Origin: Cunninghamia lanceolata
Taxonomy: Eukaryota > Streptophyta > Pinopsida > Cupressales > Cupressaceae
Length of the DNA stretch: 64,000 nt
Assembly: GCA_027924645.1 (NCBI GenBank)
Contig: BSBN01000297.1
Span: forward strand, 5,890,001 to 5,954,000
Reading direction: 5' to 3'
Shown here: positions 13,594 through 26,130 of the stretch, piece after piece
How positions within the stretch are numbered: position 1 is the first letter of the stretch
How the letters are laid out: each line of letters begins with the position of its first letter
Made by a program: the position numbers and the translations under genes
The notes under the pieces: generated by a model
What the model was told of the DNA's origin: nothing
Database searches by the model: none
The model's input: only the letters and a program-made list of their open reading frames with translations

Positions 13594-13895
13594 TGGCTAA
13601 CTGGGGTATCCCTTGGAACATCTTCTACGGTATTGCTATCCTCATTCTGGCTAACCAGGGTATCCCTTGGAACATCTTCTGCGGTGTTGTCATCCTCAGT
13701 CTAGCTAACTAGGGTATCCCTTGGAACATCTTTTGCGGTATTGCCATCCTCATTTTGGCTAACCAAGGTATCCCTTGGAACATCTTCTAGGGTATTGTCA
13801 TCCTCATTTTGGCTAACCAAGGTATCCCTTGGAATATCTTCTGTGGTATTTCCACCTCATTTTACTCAATGGAGATCTGACCTTTTGGTGGTGGT
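13594..13895 (-). repeat. 54-bp tandem repeat in the hAT gene
   Basis: Five full units and one degenerate unit of 54 bp encode an 18-residue repeat with core VPRDTLVSQNEDDNT on the minus strand. Units begin near 13594, 13648, 13702, 13756 and 13810. The third carries CTAGCTAAC where units one and two have CTGGCTAAC, so a coding-strand CAG has become TAG. The outermost unit has lost one base, which shifts the frame. Confidence 0.85.
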
Positions 13896-14489
13896 GAGGT
13901 ATTGCGAATGTCTTCTTCATCATTATTTGGTGCAAGAGTTGATGGTGTAGCTCCATCTTGATTTGATGGATCATAAACATTGCCAGTTCCAAAGTAAGAC
14001 TGTATACTAACTCCACCTTTTTAGTGTTTTGATGGCCTCCCAGTCCCTTCACCACCCTTAGGAGTCTTACCCTTGTCACACTTGTGGCTCGACATCTTGA
14101 TCTGAACTCCCACTTTGAATAAAAGCTGGAAAAAATGTCTTCTTGTTTAAGGACATACTCATAGAATATAGATCCCATTGAACATTCCCTACTAAATATC
14201 TTCTTTAAGATTGAATCAAGAATGGAAGAGGGATAAAGCCATAAAGAAATATTAAAACATTAATACTATGAAGAAATGATCACTCACCTTTACGTTTAGG
14301 TTTTCACTGACTTGTTATTCACTAATGCAGGAATGTCTATGTTGTAAGTTTGTAAATTTGCCTACGATCAACTTCAAGGTGCCAACTCCAACTTCTAAAA
14401 TATGAATCGAGAGCTCACAAGTCACAAGTTCAGAACTGAACAAAATGTATAAGAATAAATCAAAGTTTTGATTGTATTTATATCAATCC

Positions 14490-15056
14490 ATAATTGGCAA
14501 ATTCTGCGGGAATTCTATATGATATATCAAAAAGATTTGGCGAATCCCGCATGATTATATAAGGAATACATTTAAGTGTCAATGAATCAAACCTCAACGA
14601 ACTACATACATTAAAATTTCCAAGGCGAATATGGCCCTAAGATTAGCATGGAGGTGTCATGCAAATTGGCAAAATGGCCCAGGTCATAATCAACTACTTG
14701 TAAATTTTAATTGACGAAATGGGTCCTCATGTGCAATGACCATTTAGTGGAGTTGGCGAAACATGTACTGATACACAATGTTGTTTTAATAGTATTGGCA
14801 AATATATAGGTGATTTAGTACTTCCTTCTGAAATTCCAGGCAAAAATATTAGTCAGCCCAATTGAAATGCGTATTTTGTTATGGAGAAAATCTTACTTCA
14901 TTGATTCTCATAAAATAAATCGATGGCGAATGTATATGGATTCGACCGATAATACGAAAAAACTGGGTGATTTGACCACCCTATTGGATGTGATTTATTT
15001 GCCAATTCCAACTTGGCCGATCTGTGATATTCGCTAATTGGCAAATATTCGCCACT
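14490..15056. repeat. Cluster of GGCGAA/GGCAAA motifs
   Basis: The word TTGGCGAAT and its variant TTGGCAAAT occur about ten times in 570 bp, at 14492, 14536, 14621, 14665, 14752, 14794, 14923, 14997 (inverted) and as an inverted pair at 15026-15055. The cluster lies just upstream of the hAT gene start. Clustered subterminal motifs that bind transposase are typical of hAT elements, so this may be the 5' subterminal region; no equivalent cluster was found at the other end. Confidence 0.45.
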
Positions 15057-15253
15057 AAAAAAATATTTGCTTTTTAGATCCAATTTTTATATCTCATTAT
15101 GGTTTGATTTCCCTTTCTTATTAGTTCTTTATAACTTTGTCTCCCTTTGGGGTTTGTGATTCATTGTGTGACCTTGCTTTCACTCATCCTACCCACTCTT
15201 GCCTTTTGCCTGTAAGGTATCATTTTTCATATCTAATTGCTACTAACTATTTT
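15057..15253. other. Host-side flank of element 1
   Basis: Short T-rich stretch without coding signal. Its last five bases, ATTTT at 15249-15253, recur at 23110-23114 just after the 3' LTR and are the probable target-site duplication of element 1. Confidence 0.5.
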
Positions 15254-16061
15254 TGATGCAAGAGCATCCCTGGTTCAAGAGCAATCCTGCATCAACCAAA
15301 AACATGTGAATTTGCATTTTAGTTCTTTCATTTCCTAGTTCAGTTAGAAGCATCTCAGCTTGTGGTCCAGTTTTAGCATTTCACACCTTGTGGATCTGGA
15401 CTTAGCATCTCAATTCATTCATCTACATCATACCAAGAATTCAGAGTATTTGGATTAGTTACTGGAAAGTTATTTCTATCAGAAGGTCCTCTATTTTCTT
15501 AGTGCAGAGTTCTCTGATAGTCATGAGTAATCAACTGAAGGAGAAGGATTGGGAGCATTAGCTGACTTGTAGATCCTTGTGATTCATCCTACAATGTTCC
15601 TTGGTTCATGGCCGACCTTCCTCATAGGTCTGCACTTCATTGTATCTGTTGGAGAAGGACTTTCAAGCCGATAGGTCTGACCTATCCAAGAACACACATT
15701 ACCCCTCTTCATCGAGATTCCAAATCTCTTGTGGCTAACGTGGAGGAATCTATTGGTGCGAAAATGATATATAATGATGTAATAGATCCTTAGGAAAGTA
15801 GTTGTTGATTGTTAGATGGATCATAGTTTAGATTTTGTGCGAAAGAGCTTCAAAGTTTTATATTGCACATGTATGTAATCAGGCCTATGAGCCCTAGTTG
15901 TAAGCCTATATGTTGCCAGCCAGATTGTATTTGAATTCTTTGATAGACTGAATGACTGAATCTACATTTGTTCTATATTCTTGTGTTGTTTCTATTATGT
16001 TTACTCTTGCTGCATGGTCTAGACAGTTCATTTTGTGAACCCCCCTATTGTGACTGCACTA
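15254..16061 (+). repeat. 5' LTR of element 1
   Basis: About 808 bp, starting TGATGCAAGAGCATCCCTGG and ending at TGCACTA. It matches 22288-23109 along its whole length. Short open frames inside both LTRs (15608-15793 and 22616-22855) are alike only because the LTRs are copies. Confidence 0.9.
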
Positions 16062-16063
16062 AG

Positions 16064-16074
16064 TGGTATCAAAG
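16064..16074 (+). other. Primer-binding site of element 1
   Basis: TGGTATCAAAG lies 2 nt after the 5' LTR. It matches the start of the common plant primer site TGGTATCAGAGC, complementary to the 3' end of initiator tRNA-Met, with one change. Confidence 0.75.
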
Positions 16075-16248
16075 AAAAAGTTTGATTCTTTGGAGTGAGT
16101 TGGTGAAGGGGATTCCGTAAGATCTTGTTGTAAGCAGATTGCCAATCTGAGGTAGGTTACTGGTGCACAACCAATCATTGATTGAGAGGCAGTTGTCACT
16201 TGTAGCCCAATCACTGAGCTAAGGTAGTTTTCACTTAATCCTAGGAAG

Positions 16249-19200
16249 ATGCCGCCACGAAGAGTTCCTCCTATTGGTACAATGGCTAATAGAATGGATA
16301 AGATGATGGAATTGATGAGAACAATGCAAATTCATTTGGATGTTGTTGAAGAAGATAGGCGAAGAGGATTGACACCTAGACCTAATGTTGAAAGTGATGA
16401 TGAAGAAGAATTTTAATCTGTTGAACAAAGTGGCGAAACCCTAGAAGGTCATGAAGAAGAAGAATCAGATCAAGTAAAGATGTTGTGAGCTATTTCAAAG
16501 ATTGTGAAAAGACCTAGAGTGAATGTGCTGAACTATACTAGTAATTTGAATCTAGAAGAGTTGATTGATTAGATAAATGACATGGAAGAATACTTTGAAT
16601 ATGAGGAAATTGAAGATCTGGAGAAGGTGAAATTTGCAAAGACAAAGTTGAAAGGACATGCTGCTATATGGTGGAAACAAGTTCAGTTGAAAAGAAATAG
16701 GAGAGGAAAGGAAAATATTACAAAGTGGGACTGGATGGTGACAAAGTTGAAGAATCAATTCATACCTGCTGACTATGAGTTGGAGTTGTTGAAGAGATTA
16801 CAAAACTTGAGACAAAAGGAGAAATCTGTGAAAGAATACACTGAATAATTTCATAAGATGATCATAAGGATAGGACATAGTGAAGCAAGCAAAGAGAAAG
16901 TGGCTAGATACATCAATGGGTTAAGATTGAATAATCAAGAAGAGCTAAGCTTGGTGAGGATGACATCTTTGGAAGAAGTGTACCAGTTTGCACTAAAAGT
17001 TGAAGAGAAGTTGAGTAAGAGACATGATCAAAGGTAGAGAGGCAGAGAAGGTAAATTTCTAAGAGGTAGGACATTTTCCAGAGGGGATAGATCTTATCTG
17101 GAATAGAAGTTTGATAGCCCATTAAGGAAGGATGACAAAGATAATAATGCTTATTGGAGAGATGACAAAAATTTTCACCGAAGAGGAAACCCTAGTGCAT
17201 ACCAAAATGAAGGATACAAAAGAGAAGGAAGAGGATTTGATAAGAGAACATTTAGAGGTACTTGTTTTAAGTGTGGTGGTGAAGGACATAGAGCATTTGA
17301 ATGCAATCAGGGTAGTACAAGCAAGAAAACAGAAAATAGTGGAAGAGCAGCCTATGTTGAAGAAGAACTTGTTGAATCACCTTGTTCAGTTGAAAATCCA
17401 GAGAAAGGAGAATCATTGGTAATGAGGAGAACTCTATTTCAAAAAGAGACAAATGAAGAACCATCACATAGGAAAAGTCTGTTCAGAACCAGATGCAAAT
17501 TCGGAGGTAAGTGTTGTAAAGTTGTGATTGATAGTGGTAGTTCAGATAATCTAGTTTTTGAGGAGATGGTGACTAAGCTAAAGTTGGAAAGATTGAAACA
17601 CCCTAAGCCCTACCAGATAGCATGGATTTATGATGATCATAAGGTACTAGTGAGTGAACAATGTTTGGTGAAATTTCATATTAGATCTTATCATGATGAA
17701 GTCTTCTGTGATATTATGCCTATGAATGTTTGTCATATCTTGTTGGGTAGACCTTGGCAGTATGATAGAAAAGCTATGCATGATGGGAGAAAGAATACAT
17801 ATACTATAAAAATAAATGGGAAAAGAATTATTTTGATTCCTTTAGAAGATGATCCTAAAGATGTAGTATGTGGGAATGCTAGAATCTGTTTGGTAGATGG
17901 AAGGAAATTTTTGGATGGTTTGAAATAGGAAAGTATGTGTTATGCCTTGATTCCTAAAGTGCCTGAAGTAGTGAAGAGAGAAACTGAACTAGATGAGATA
18001 AGAGAGTTGTTGATAGAGTATGAAGACATCATATCAGATAATGTACCTAAAGGATTACCACCTATAAGAAGTATCAGTCATCACATGGATCTTATACCAG
18101 GAGCAAGTTTGCCTAACAAAGCAGCACATCAGATGACACCAGCAGAGAATGAAGAATTGAATAGATAGATACAAGAATTGTTAAAGAAAGGTTTGATCAG
18201 AGAAAGTTTGAGTCCCTGTGCAGTACCTATAGTGTTAGCACCAAAGAAAGATGGATAGTGTGTACTGATTCTAGAGAAATAAACAAGATCATAGTTAAGT
18301 ATAGATTCCCTTTACCTAGAATGGATGATATTATGGATTGTCTGAGTGGAGCAAGATATTTCACAAAGATAGATTTGAAGAGTGGATACCATCAGATCAG
18401 AATCAGAGAAGGTGATGAATGGAAGATTGCTTTTAAAACAAATGAAGGATTGTATGAGTGGTTAGTGATGCCTTCTGGATTGACAAATGCATCGAGTACT
18501 TTCATGAGGTTGATGAAAGAAGTTCTAAAGAAATTCTTAGGTAAGTTTGTGATTGTGTATTTGGATGATATTCTAATTTTCAGTAAGACAAAAGAAGAAC
18601 ATTTGTGGCATATTAGACAAGTATTTTAGAGATTAAGAGAAGAGAAATTGCTGATAAACATCAAGAAATGTAGTTTCATGAAAGAAGACTTGGTATATTT
18701 GGGATTTGTAATTTCTGTGGAAGGATTGAAGATGGACCCTGAGAAAGTGAAAGCAATTGTTGAGTGGCCTACATCGGAGAGCATTGAAGAGGTTAGATCA
18801 TTTCATGGTTTGGCTAGTTTCTACCGAAAGTTCATCAAAAATTTCAGTTCAGTTTGTAACCCTATGACATAGACAATGAGAGGTGACAGAAAAGATTTCA
18901 AGTGGAAATCTGGAGTAGATAAAAGTTTTGAGTTGTTGAAGCTAAAAGTGATAGAGCAACCTATTCTGGCATTACCACATTTCAATAAGGTATTTCAAGT
19001 TGATTGTGATGCTAGTGGAAATGCAATTGGAGCAGTGTTAAGTCAAGAGGGTAGTCCGGTAGCATATTTCAGTGAGAAGTTGAATGATGTAAGGAGAAGA
19101 TATTCAGTTTATGATCAAGAATTCTATGCCATAATTCAAGCCTTGAAGAAGTGGAGACATTATTTGTTGCCTAAGGAGTTTGTGTTGTATACAAATCATC

Positions 19201-22200
19201 AAGCTTTGGAATATTTGAATAGTCAAGGTAAGTTGAATAAGAGACATATGAGATGGGTAGAGTTCATGCAGAGTTATACTTTTGTGTTGAAGCATAGGAG
19301 TGGAAAATCAAATAAAGTTGTTGATGCCTTGAGTAGAAGAAGAAATTTGTTAACATAGATGAGAGTTGAAGTGTTGGGTTTTGATGAATTGAAGAACATG
19401 TATGAGGGAGACATTGATTTTTTAGAACCTTGGAAAGCATGTAAGGAACCTGTTGTAGCAGATAGAAGTAAATGGTTGGATTATTTCATTCAAGAAGATA
19501 TGTTGTTCAAAGGAAGTCAGTTGTGCATACCTAGCGGTTTAATGAGAGACAACCTGATCAAGGAAAAGCATAGTGGTGGATTAGCAGGACATTTTGGCAT
19601 TGATACGATAGTGGCTTTGGTAAGTGAAAATTACTTTTGGCCTCAGATTCATAAGGATGTTCAAAGATTTGTGCAAAGTTGTAGAGTCTGTCAAGTTGCA
19701 AAATGGTGCAAGAGCACCCAATCAACAATGGCCTCCATAAGGCATTTAGCTATTTTATTCTTTTTTATGTTTTCAATAAGGTCCTAAATGGGCATTTAAT
19801 GTAATAAGGTCTGTTTGACCATTTCTATTATTGTAGGGACACTTGTCGATCTGTAGATGACAAGGTTGTTAGTTTGTTAGAGCTTGTTAGAGGTTGTTAT
19901 CTCCCAGCCGCTTGGAAGCGTCTCCCAGCCGCTAGGAATCATTTTTTGTACTACTCATATGAGGGGATAAATACTTGAGATCTGATCGATTTCAGATATG
20001 ATGATGTGAGTTGTGACATGTGAGACAGAGATAAACTGTGAAGTCAGATATCTATATCAATTTCTTAAAGCAATAAAGAAGATTCTATTTGTATTAATTT
20101 TTTGGTGTTTGATTTACTGGTGCAATCAATTTTTTGGTTTGCAGTCGAGATGGATATCTAATCCATTCCACTAGTTGATTACTATGTAATCGGTGGAATG
20201 GCTGTACATAGTAATTTAGATTTTCTATTTTGTGTTTGTTCATTTTGTGCTTACAGGGTTAGTTACATCATGCGTTGATAAGCCTAGCATCGACATGTGC
20301 TAGGGTGATAATTTGTATAAGTTTATTAATCGTAGGAGAAAGGCTCGATGAAATCACAAGGGATTCATCAAACTAAATCAGTGAAATTGAAGTGTTTAGG
20401 TTTCCTATGTTTGAACCAATTCCAATGGTTCAGTGGTTCATTAATCGGCTTGTCGGCGTGAAGGAAACCTTTGTTTGAACCAAACGGTTGAACCGGTTCA
20501 AAGGTTCAACGATTCAACCGAGTGGTTGGTTTAAAGTCTTCCGCGGTTCAATGGTTCGTGGTTCCTTGGTTCAATGGTGGAATCTTTGGTATGCATTTTA
20601 GTGTGAGGAGAGTCATTGGGTGGACAAGTCTATGTGGAGCTGACAGTATGTGTTCTTGATAATCGGGGTGACAACTGGCAAGTGTCACCGAAAGGAGTTC
20701 ATTCGCACATCGGCATAGGGAAGCCAAGTGTATCGGTGTAAGGAGGGGTATCGGTAGAGTGGCTCAAAGTTAGACCAATGGTAGGAGGTCTGGCCGACGA
20801 AGGAGTTGGCGTAAAGGGTTTCGAGGTGACAAGTGATATCAGCAGGGAATTGAAGGCATTTGCTGATAGTTATATGTCACAGCAATAGGATTAACTCACT
20901 AACATTTTGGTGTGAGTTTGGCTATCAAACGATGATGATGGTGTGTTGCTGATAGTTCAAGTCAAAGCGATGAAGACGATTGGAAGGTTCATCGGGATGA
21001 GATGTGCAATTGAAATAAAATTGTTTCGGTTGGCTGATGGTGTTATGTCATGTCGATAGGCAAGTGAAGTATAAGTGAATGAATGCTTATGGATAGGGTA
21101 ATGCAGACTAGGGATTTTAGCTCTGCATCACAAAAGGGAATAGTCAGAACACTAGATTGTATAAACCTTTACAGTACCAGAGAGACCTTGGGAAGACATA
21201 AGCATGGATTTTGTAATGGGATTACCTAAGACAAAGAGAGGACATGATTCAATATTTGTAGTGGTTGACAAATTTTCAAAGATGGCTCATTTCATACCTT
21301 ACAAGAAGACAATTGATGCAATGCATGTGGCTGATCTATTTTTCAAGGAGATTGTGAGATTGCATGGATTACCTAGGAGTATAGTTTCAGATAGAGACAC
21401 AAAGTTTGTTGGATACTTTTGGAGAACACTTTGGAAGAAGATGAAGACAGATTTGAAGTTTAGTTCAGTTTTTCATGCACAGATAGATGGACAAATAGAG
21501 GTAGTGAATAGGAGTTTGGGAAACTTGTTGAGATGTTTGGTTGGAGAGAAAACTAGAAGTTGGGATTTGATTCTTTCACTAGTAGAATTTGCATACAATA
21601 ATTCAGTCAATAGGAGTACCGGAAGAACACCTTTTGAGATTGTTACCAGAGTAAATCCTAGAGGTGTTGTAGAATTCAGAGACATCAGTACAAAGGAAAA
21701 GAGAAGTGTAGAAGCAGAAGAATTTGTAGATCATATGAAAATAGTGCATAATTAGGTGAAGAGGCATTTGGAGAACATGAACAGTAAGTACAAAGAGAAG
21801 GCAAATGAGAAAAGAAGACACAAAGAATTTGAAGAAGGAGATGAAGTAATGGTGTATTTGAGAAAAGAAAGATTTCCAGTTGGGACATATAACAAGTTGA
21901 AGATGAAGAAGTTTGGACCTTGTAAGATACTCAAGGAATTTGATTCAGGAAATGCATATGAAGTAGAATTACCAGAGACATTGGGTATTTCACCTATTTT
22001 CAACATTGTAGACCTTTACCAATATCATGAAGTAGAGTTTAGTGACAGCATGGAAGAAGACTTGAAGAAATAGTTACCACAACAAGCACCAGAACAAATT
22101 GAAGGCATTTTGGATAGCCGAGTTGGACGTAGCACTAGAGAAAGACAATACAAAGAATATCTTGTGAAGTGGAAAGGAAAATCATAAGAAGATTAATCAT

Positions 22201-22250
22201 GGATTTCTCAGGCCGAGGTGGACCGTCTTGGTTCTCCCCTAGCCCCAACA
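16249..22250 (+). pseudogene. gag-pol of element 1 (chromovirus), broken
   Basis: The gag start is the ATG at 16249. Gag has the typical WWKQVQL region and a zinc knuckle CFKCGGEGHRAFEC (C-x2-C-x4-H-x4-C, near 17265). Protease shows VVIDSGSSDNLVF (17524). RT spans about 17935-18872 with [11 protein letters not shown], RNase H follows with VDCDASGNAIGAVLS, and integrase has an H2C2 finger (19570-19700) and DDE blocks around MDFVMGLPK (21204), SDRDTKF and the Glu in GQIEVVNRS. A chromodomain-like end (KEYLVKWKGKS) marks it as a chromovirus. Breaks: TAG at 16570, 17035, 17104, 17926, 18166, 18627, 18870, 19356, 21753 and 22071; TAA at 16414, 16846 and two near 22190; TGA at 16486; a small frame-shifting deletion near 18255; a 1-nt deletion near 21173; and the insertion at 19704. 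It cannot be active. Confidence 0.9.
19704..21130 (+). mobile_element. Solo LTR inserted in integrase of element 1
   Basis: The 1,427-bp insert starts TGGTGCAAGAGCACCC and ends GCTCTGCATCA, so it has TG...CA ends with a longer imperfect inverted match. The 5-bp target duplication CAAAA is present on both sides (19699-19703 and 21131-21135). Inside are a TATA-like ATAAATA near 19967 and an AATAAA signal at 20072-20077, in the order expected of an LTR, and no coding region. The terminal bases resemble those of the element 1 LTR (TGATGCAAGAGCATCC), which suggests a related gypsy family. A solo LTR formed by LTR-LTR recombination is the simplest reading. Confidence 0.85.
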
Positions 22251-22287
22251 AAGTGAAGGAATCACTTTTTCAATAACCCCAGATGTT

Positions 22288-23109
22288 TGATGCAGGAGCA
22301 TCCCTGGTTCAAGAGCAATCTTACATCAACCAAAAACATGTGCATTTGCATTTCAGTTCTTTCATTTCCCAATTCAGTCAGGCAGTTCAGCTAGAAGCAG
22401 CTTAGCTTGTGGTATGGTTTCAACATTTCACACCTTGTGGATCTGGACTTAGTATCTCAATTCATTCAACTACATCATACCAAGAATTTAGAGCATTTGG
22501 ATTAGTTACCAGAAAGTTATTGCTATCAGAAGGTCCTCTATTTTCTCAGTGCAGAGTTCTCTGACAATCATGAGTAATTAGCTGAAGGAGAAGGATTGGG
22601 AGCATTGGCTGACTTGTGGATCCTTGTGATCCATCCTACAATGTTCCTTGGTTCGTGGCTGACCTTCCTCATAGGTCCGCACTTCATTGTATCTGTTGGA
22701 GAAGGAGCTTCAAGCCGATAGGTCTGACCTATCCAAGAACACACATTACCCCTCTTCATCAGGATTCTAGATCTCTTGTGGCTGACGCAAAGGAATCTAT
22801 TGGTCTGGGAATGATATTTAATGATGTAATAGATCCTTATAAAAGTAGTTGTTGATTGTTAGATGGATCATAGTTTATATTTTGTGCGAAAGAGCTTCAA
22901 AGCTTTATCTTGCGCATGTATGTAATCAGGCCTGTGAGCCCTAGTTGTAAGCCCACATGTTGCCAGCCAGATTGTATTTGAATTCTTTGATAGATTGAAT
23001 AACTAAATCTGTATTTGTTCTATATTCTTGTGTTGTTTCTGTTGTGTTTACCCTTGCTACATGGTCCAGATAGTTCATTCTGTGAACCCCCCCTACCGTG
23101 ATTGCACTA
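22288..23109 (+). repeat. 3' LTR of element 1
   Basis: Copy of 15254-16061, starting TGATGCAGGAGCATCCCTGG and ending TTGCACTA. No good polypurine tract is visible immediately before it; the preceding bases are CCCCAGATGTT. The ATTTT at 23110-23114 is the target duplication. Confidence 0.9.
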
Positions 23110-23250
23110 ATTTTTAATTTTACAAAGCTAAGATAGTGATTTATATTGCCTCATCCTTTTAGTTCTCTTAGCCATATTGCTTTGTTTATGTTATAATCCA
23201 CTCAGGACCCTAATCTTCCTTTATGAAGGAGTTCTTGTCTAAACTCTAAC

Positions 23251-26130
23251 ATGGCTACCCAATCCAATGATAATGAGGTATTTTTTGATGTTCATGTTGA
23301 AAACCATTTAGAGGATCATGAAGAACATTAACATGATTATGACCATGATTCATGTGTAACTAAGTAAAATCTCACTCTTACTAGACAAATACTAGATGCA
23401 CTTATTACTCGTGCTCAATCTCCTCAACAATTGGCTACACTTTTGCATAAGACATTAACAATTGCTCTATTAGGCACATATAGTATTCACATGATATTGG
23501 TATTTGTTGGCTTCTTCTAATGGTGTATCCTCTCACCCTTTATCCTCTTCCAATATTTCTCCTTCCATAATTACCACTTGCATGATTGCTACCTCAAGGA
23601 CAATACTGTCACCTCTAGTGTGACCCATACCTCTTCCATTCATACCTCTAGTGTTCCCTCTACTTTTCCCTCCATTAGTGCTCCACTCACATTCCATCCT
23701 TCCACACATATACCTATTAGTGTTGTTCCCCATACTTATGGCACTCACACTACCTCCCTCTCACCCTATTTCCAATCCACTTAATAATGTGATTCCTCAT
23801 TCCACAACCATGATATTACCTCCTATCACATATCCTCATTCCACAACCATGATATTACCTCCTATCACACATCCTCATTACACTTCCTCCACTATTTCCT
23901 ACACTCCTCATGCCACTATTATTCCTACTTCTACCCTAGATACACTAGTGCAAGACTCTACCAACCTTAACAAAAAGGTGGATAATATGCCTGATAACAA
24001 AGACTTTCACATACAATTCCCCACATCATACACTATTTACCTTTGAGGTTGTCACATATCCATTGCCTCTTAGATTTGTTGCACCTAAATTTGAGCTATA
24101 TAATGAAAAAGGAGATCTTAATGTCCATTTACAATATTTGAATGCTACATTTTTAGATTTTGCATATGTGGATAAGATCTTAGACAAGTTGTTTCCAAGA
24201 ACCTTAAGAAATTATGATATTCAATGGTGTTATTTTTTGACTTCTAGTTCTATACATTCTTTAGATGAGATAACCACTACCCTCTTTAAATATTTTTTTA
24301 TTACACATGGGCTTGGAAATAATTGTGAATTACTTGAATAAGTGTGCCCAAAAGAGTAATGAGATTATCATTTACTATGTTATTTAATTTCAGTCATATG
24401 TTGTAAAATAAAGCACCAATTGGATCTTGATGAGCTACAAATTATCTTCCTTGAGGAACTTTTTTAGGTACTATTAAGAATAATGCATGCTTTTGAGTAG
24501 ATTTCCTTCTTTTATGGATATGGACACTCACTTAAAGAATCTTGAGATCAAATTTCTTACATCAAATACCCTTGAGTGTGGATCATATTATTCTACACTC
24601 TCTTATTGTTCAAAATTCTAAAAGTCTAGTACTTTTTTAAACATTAATTATTCTAAGGGAAAAAAGAAAAAGAAAATTTGCATCAAGTGGCTAATACTTC
24701 CATTGTGCCTTCTTTTAAGCGTCATACCTTTAGGAAGTTTACTAATTTGTGAGAACCCTTGGGCACCATACTTCAATGTTTATTGAGGTCCAATTTGATT
24801 ACTAGATTCCACCTATATGTCCATTAGATCTAGTTAGAGGGTTACCCAAGAGTTACAATCACAACTTACATATAGTTAATGGACATCACACAAGGTTGCA
24901 TGGGCATTGAAGTATAAAGTTCAAGATTTTATTTATATTAATATGATTCACATTGTAGGTGTTAATGATAGGGGCAATCATTCAATCACTTCCCCTAGTC
25001 AAAATTTAAAGATTTATACCAATTCATTTCCTAATCATTTTAATAACATGAATGCATCTCATGAACATGATTCTCTTTCTATGGATCATAGACAAATTTT
25101 GTGGATGAGGAAAATAGCTTTTACTTAGTTCCTTTCCAACAATTAATTGAAATATAATTTGCATCTGGATTAAAATTTATCAAAACTAATCTAATTCTGC
25201 AAATAATAGACATATTTTTGTAGTTTTCTGAATAGAAAAATTATTAAATCATGGAAAGGAGACTTGATCAAAAAATAATAATGAAAATAGAACTTGCTGC
25301 TAAGAGGAGGGAGTCTCATTACTTGAAAATAATTGTGAATTATTTGAATAAGTGTGCCCAAATGAGTAATGAGATTATCATTTATTATGTTATTTAATTT
25401 CAATCATATGTTGTAAAATAAAGCACCAATTGGATCTTGATGAGCTACAAATTATCTTCCTTGAGGAACCTTTTTAGGTACTATTATGAATAATGCATGT
25501 ATTTGAGTAGATTTCCTTCTTTTATGGATATGGACACTCACCTAAAGAATATTGAGATCAAATTGCTTGTGCCACATCACACACCCTTAAGTATGGATCA
25601 TAATTCTTCTACACCCTCTTATCATTCAAAATTATAAAAGTCTAGTACTTTTTCAAACATTAATTATTCGAAGGAAAAAAAGAAAATGTGCATCAAGTGG
25701 CTAATACTTCCAATGCACCTTGTTTTAAGCCTCATACCTTTAGGAAGCTTACTAAGTTTTGAGAACCCTTGGAAACAATGCTTCAAGGTTTATTGAGGTC
25801 TAATTTGATTACTAGATTCCACCTATATGTCCATTAGATCTAGTTAGAAGGTTACCCAAGAATTACAATCACAACTTACATAGAGTTAATGGACATCACA
25901 CATAAGGTTGCATGGCATTGAAACATAAATTTCAAGATTTTATTTATATTAATATGATTCATATTGAAGGTGTTAATGATAGGGGTAATCATTCAATCGC
26001 TTCCCCTAGTCAAAATTTAAAGATTTATACTAATTCATTTCCTAATCATTTTAATAACATGAATGCATCTCATGAACATGATTCTCTTTCTATGGATCAT
26101 AGATAGATTTTGTGGATGAGGAAAAAGAGA
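23251..26130 (+). pseudogene. gag remnant of another Ty3/gypsy element
   Basis: From ATG 23251 the frames give an acidic/His-rich start, then S/T/P-rich text, then a gag core at 24063-24341 (PKFELYNEKGDLNVHLQYLN ... SSIHSLDEITTTLFKYF) matching the retrotransposon gag family. A later part has RVNGHH followed by GCMALKHKFQDFIY (25880-25960), which resembles the zinc-knuckle region of Tat-type gag with the first cysteines lost. The sequence is shifted and stopped in many places. The 3' part exists twice because of a 1-kb tandem duplication. The upstream leader is separated from any LTR by element 1, and the downstream side by element 2. Pol was not found. Confidence 0.6.
24316..25325 (+). repeat. 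1-kb tandem duplication, copy 1
   Basis: This copy aligns with 25326-26326 at an offset of 1,010 bp. Shared landmarks are GAATAAGTGTGCCCAAA, AATAAAGCACCAATTGGATC, CTAGATTCCACCTATATGTCC and the terminal CTAAGAGGAGGGA. Copies differ by many single changes, so the duplication is old. Confidence 0.85.

Larger units (their letters stand above)
11074..14095 (-). pseudogene. hAT-superfamily transposase, broken (ZNF862/KIAA1586-like)
   Basis: Reading on the minus strand, the gene can start at ATG 14095-14093 and end near 11074. After an S/T/P-rich start come six 18-residue repeats, four KGKSKDS-type repeats, a BED-like zinc finger (CKCVICSWKC with H about 20 residues later), a catalytic block with GADGATVMQG, HCMAHRMNLVF and DVDTRWISL, and a C-terminal dimerisation segment with ERVFSALGFLKSKIRNKL. 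These blocks and their order are those of hAT cut-and-paste transposases of the ZNF862/KIAA1586 type. Damage: a 1-nt deletion in the repeats near 13860, stops near 14020, 13703, 12705 (TAA) and 12651 (TGA), and a frameshift near 11350, before the acidic tail. The encoded protein cannot be made in one piece. The family call is firm; element ends were not found. Confidence 0.8.
15254..23109 (+). mobile_element. Element 1: Ty3/gypsy chromovirus, decayed, with nested solo LTR
   Basis: Direct repeats at 15254-16061 and 22288-23109 bound an internal region with a tRNA-Met-type primer site, gag, zinc knuckle, protease, RT, RNase H, integrase and a chromodomain-like C-terminus. The flanking 5-bp repeat ATTTT/ATTTT supports insertion as one unit. 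LTR ends are TGATGCA and TGCACTA, so the canonical CA end has changed. The two LTRs differ visibly (substitutions plus an extra GGCAGTTCAG-like segment in the 3' copy), so the insertion is old. A second element at 19704-21130 interrupts integrase. Confidence 0.9.

Noticed and set aside
15608..15793. Similar short ORFs here and at 22616-22855
   Set aside because: They are the same stretch of the two LTRs of element 1.
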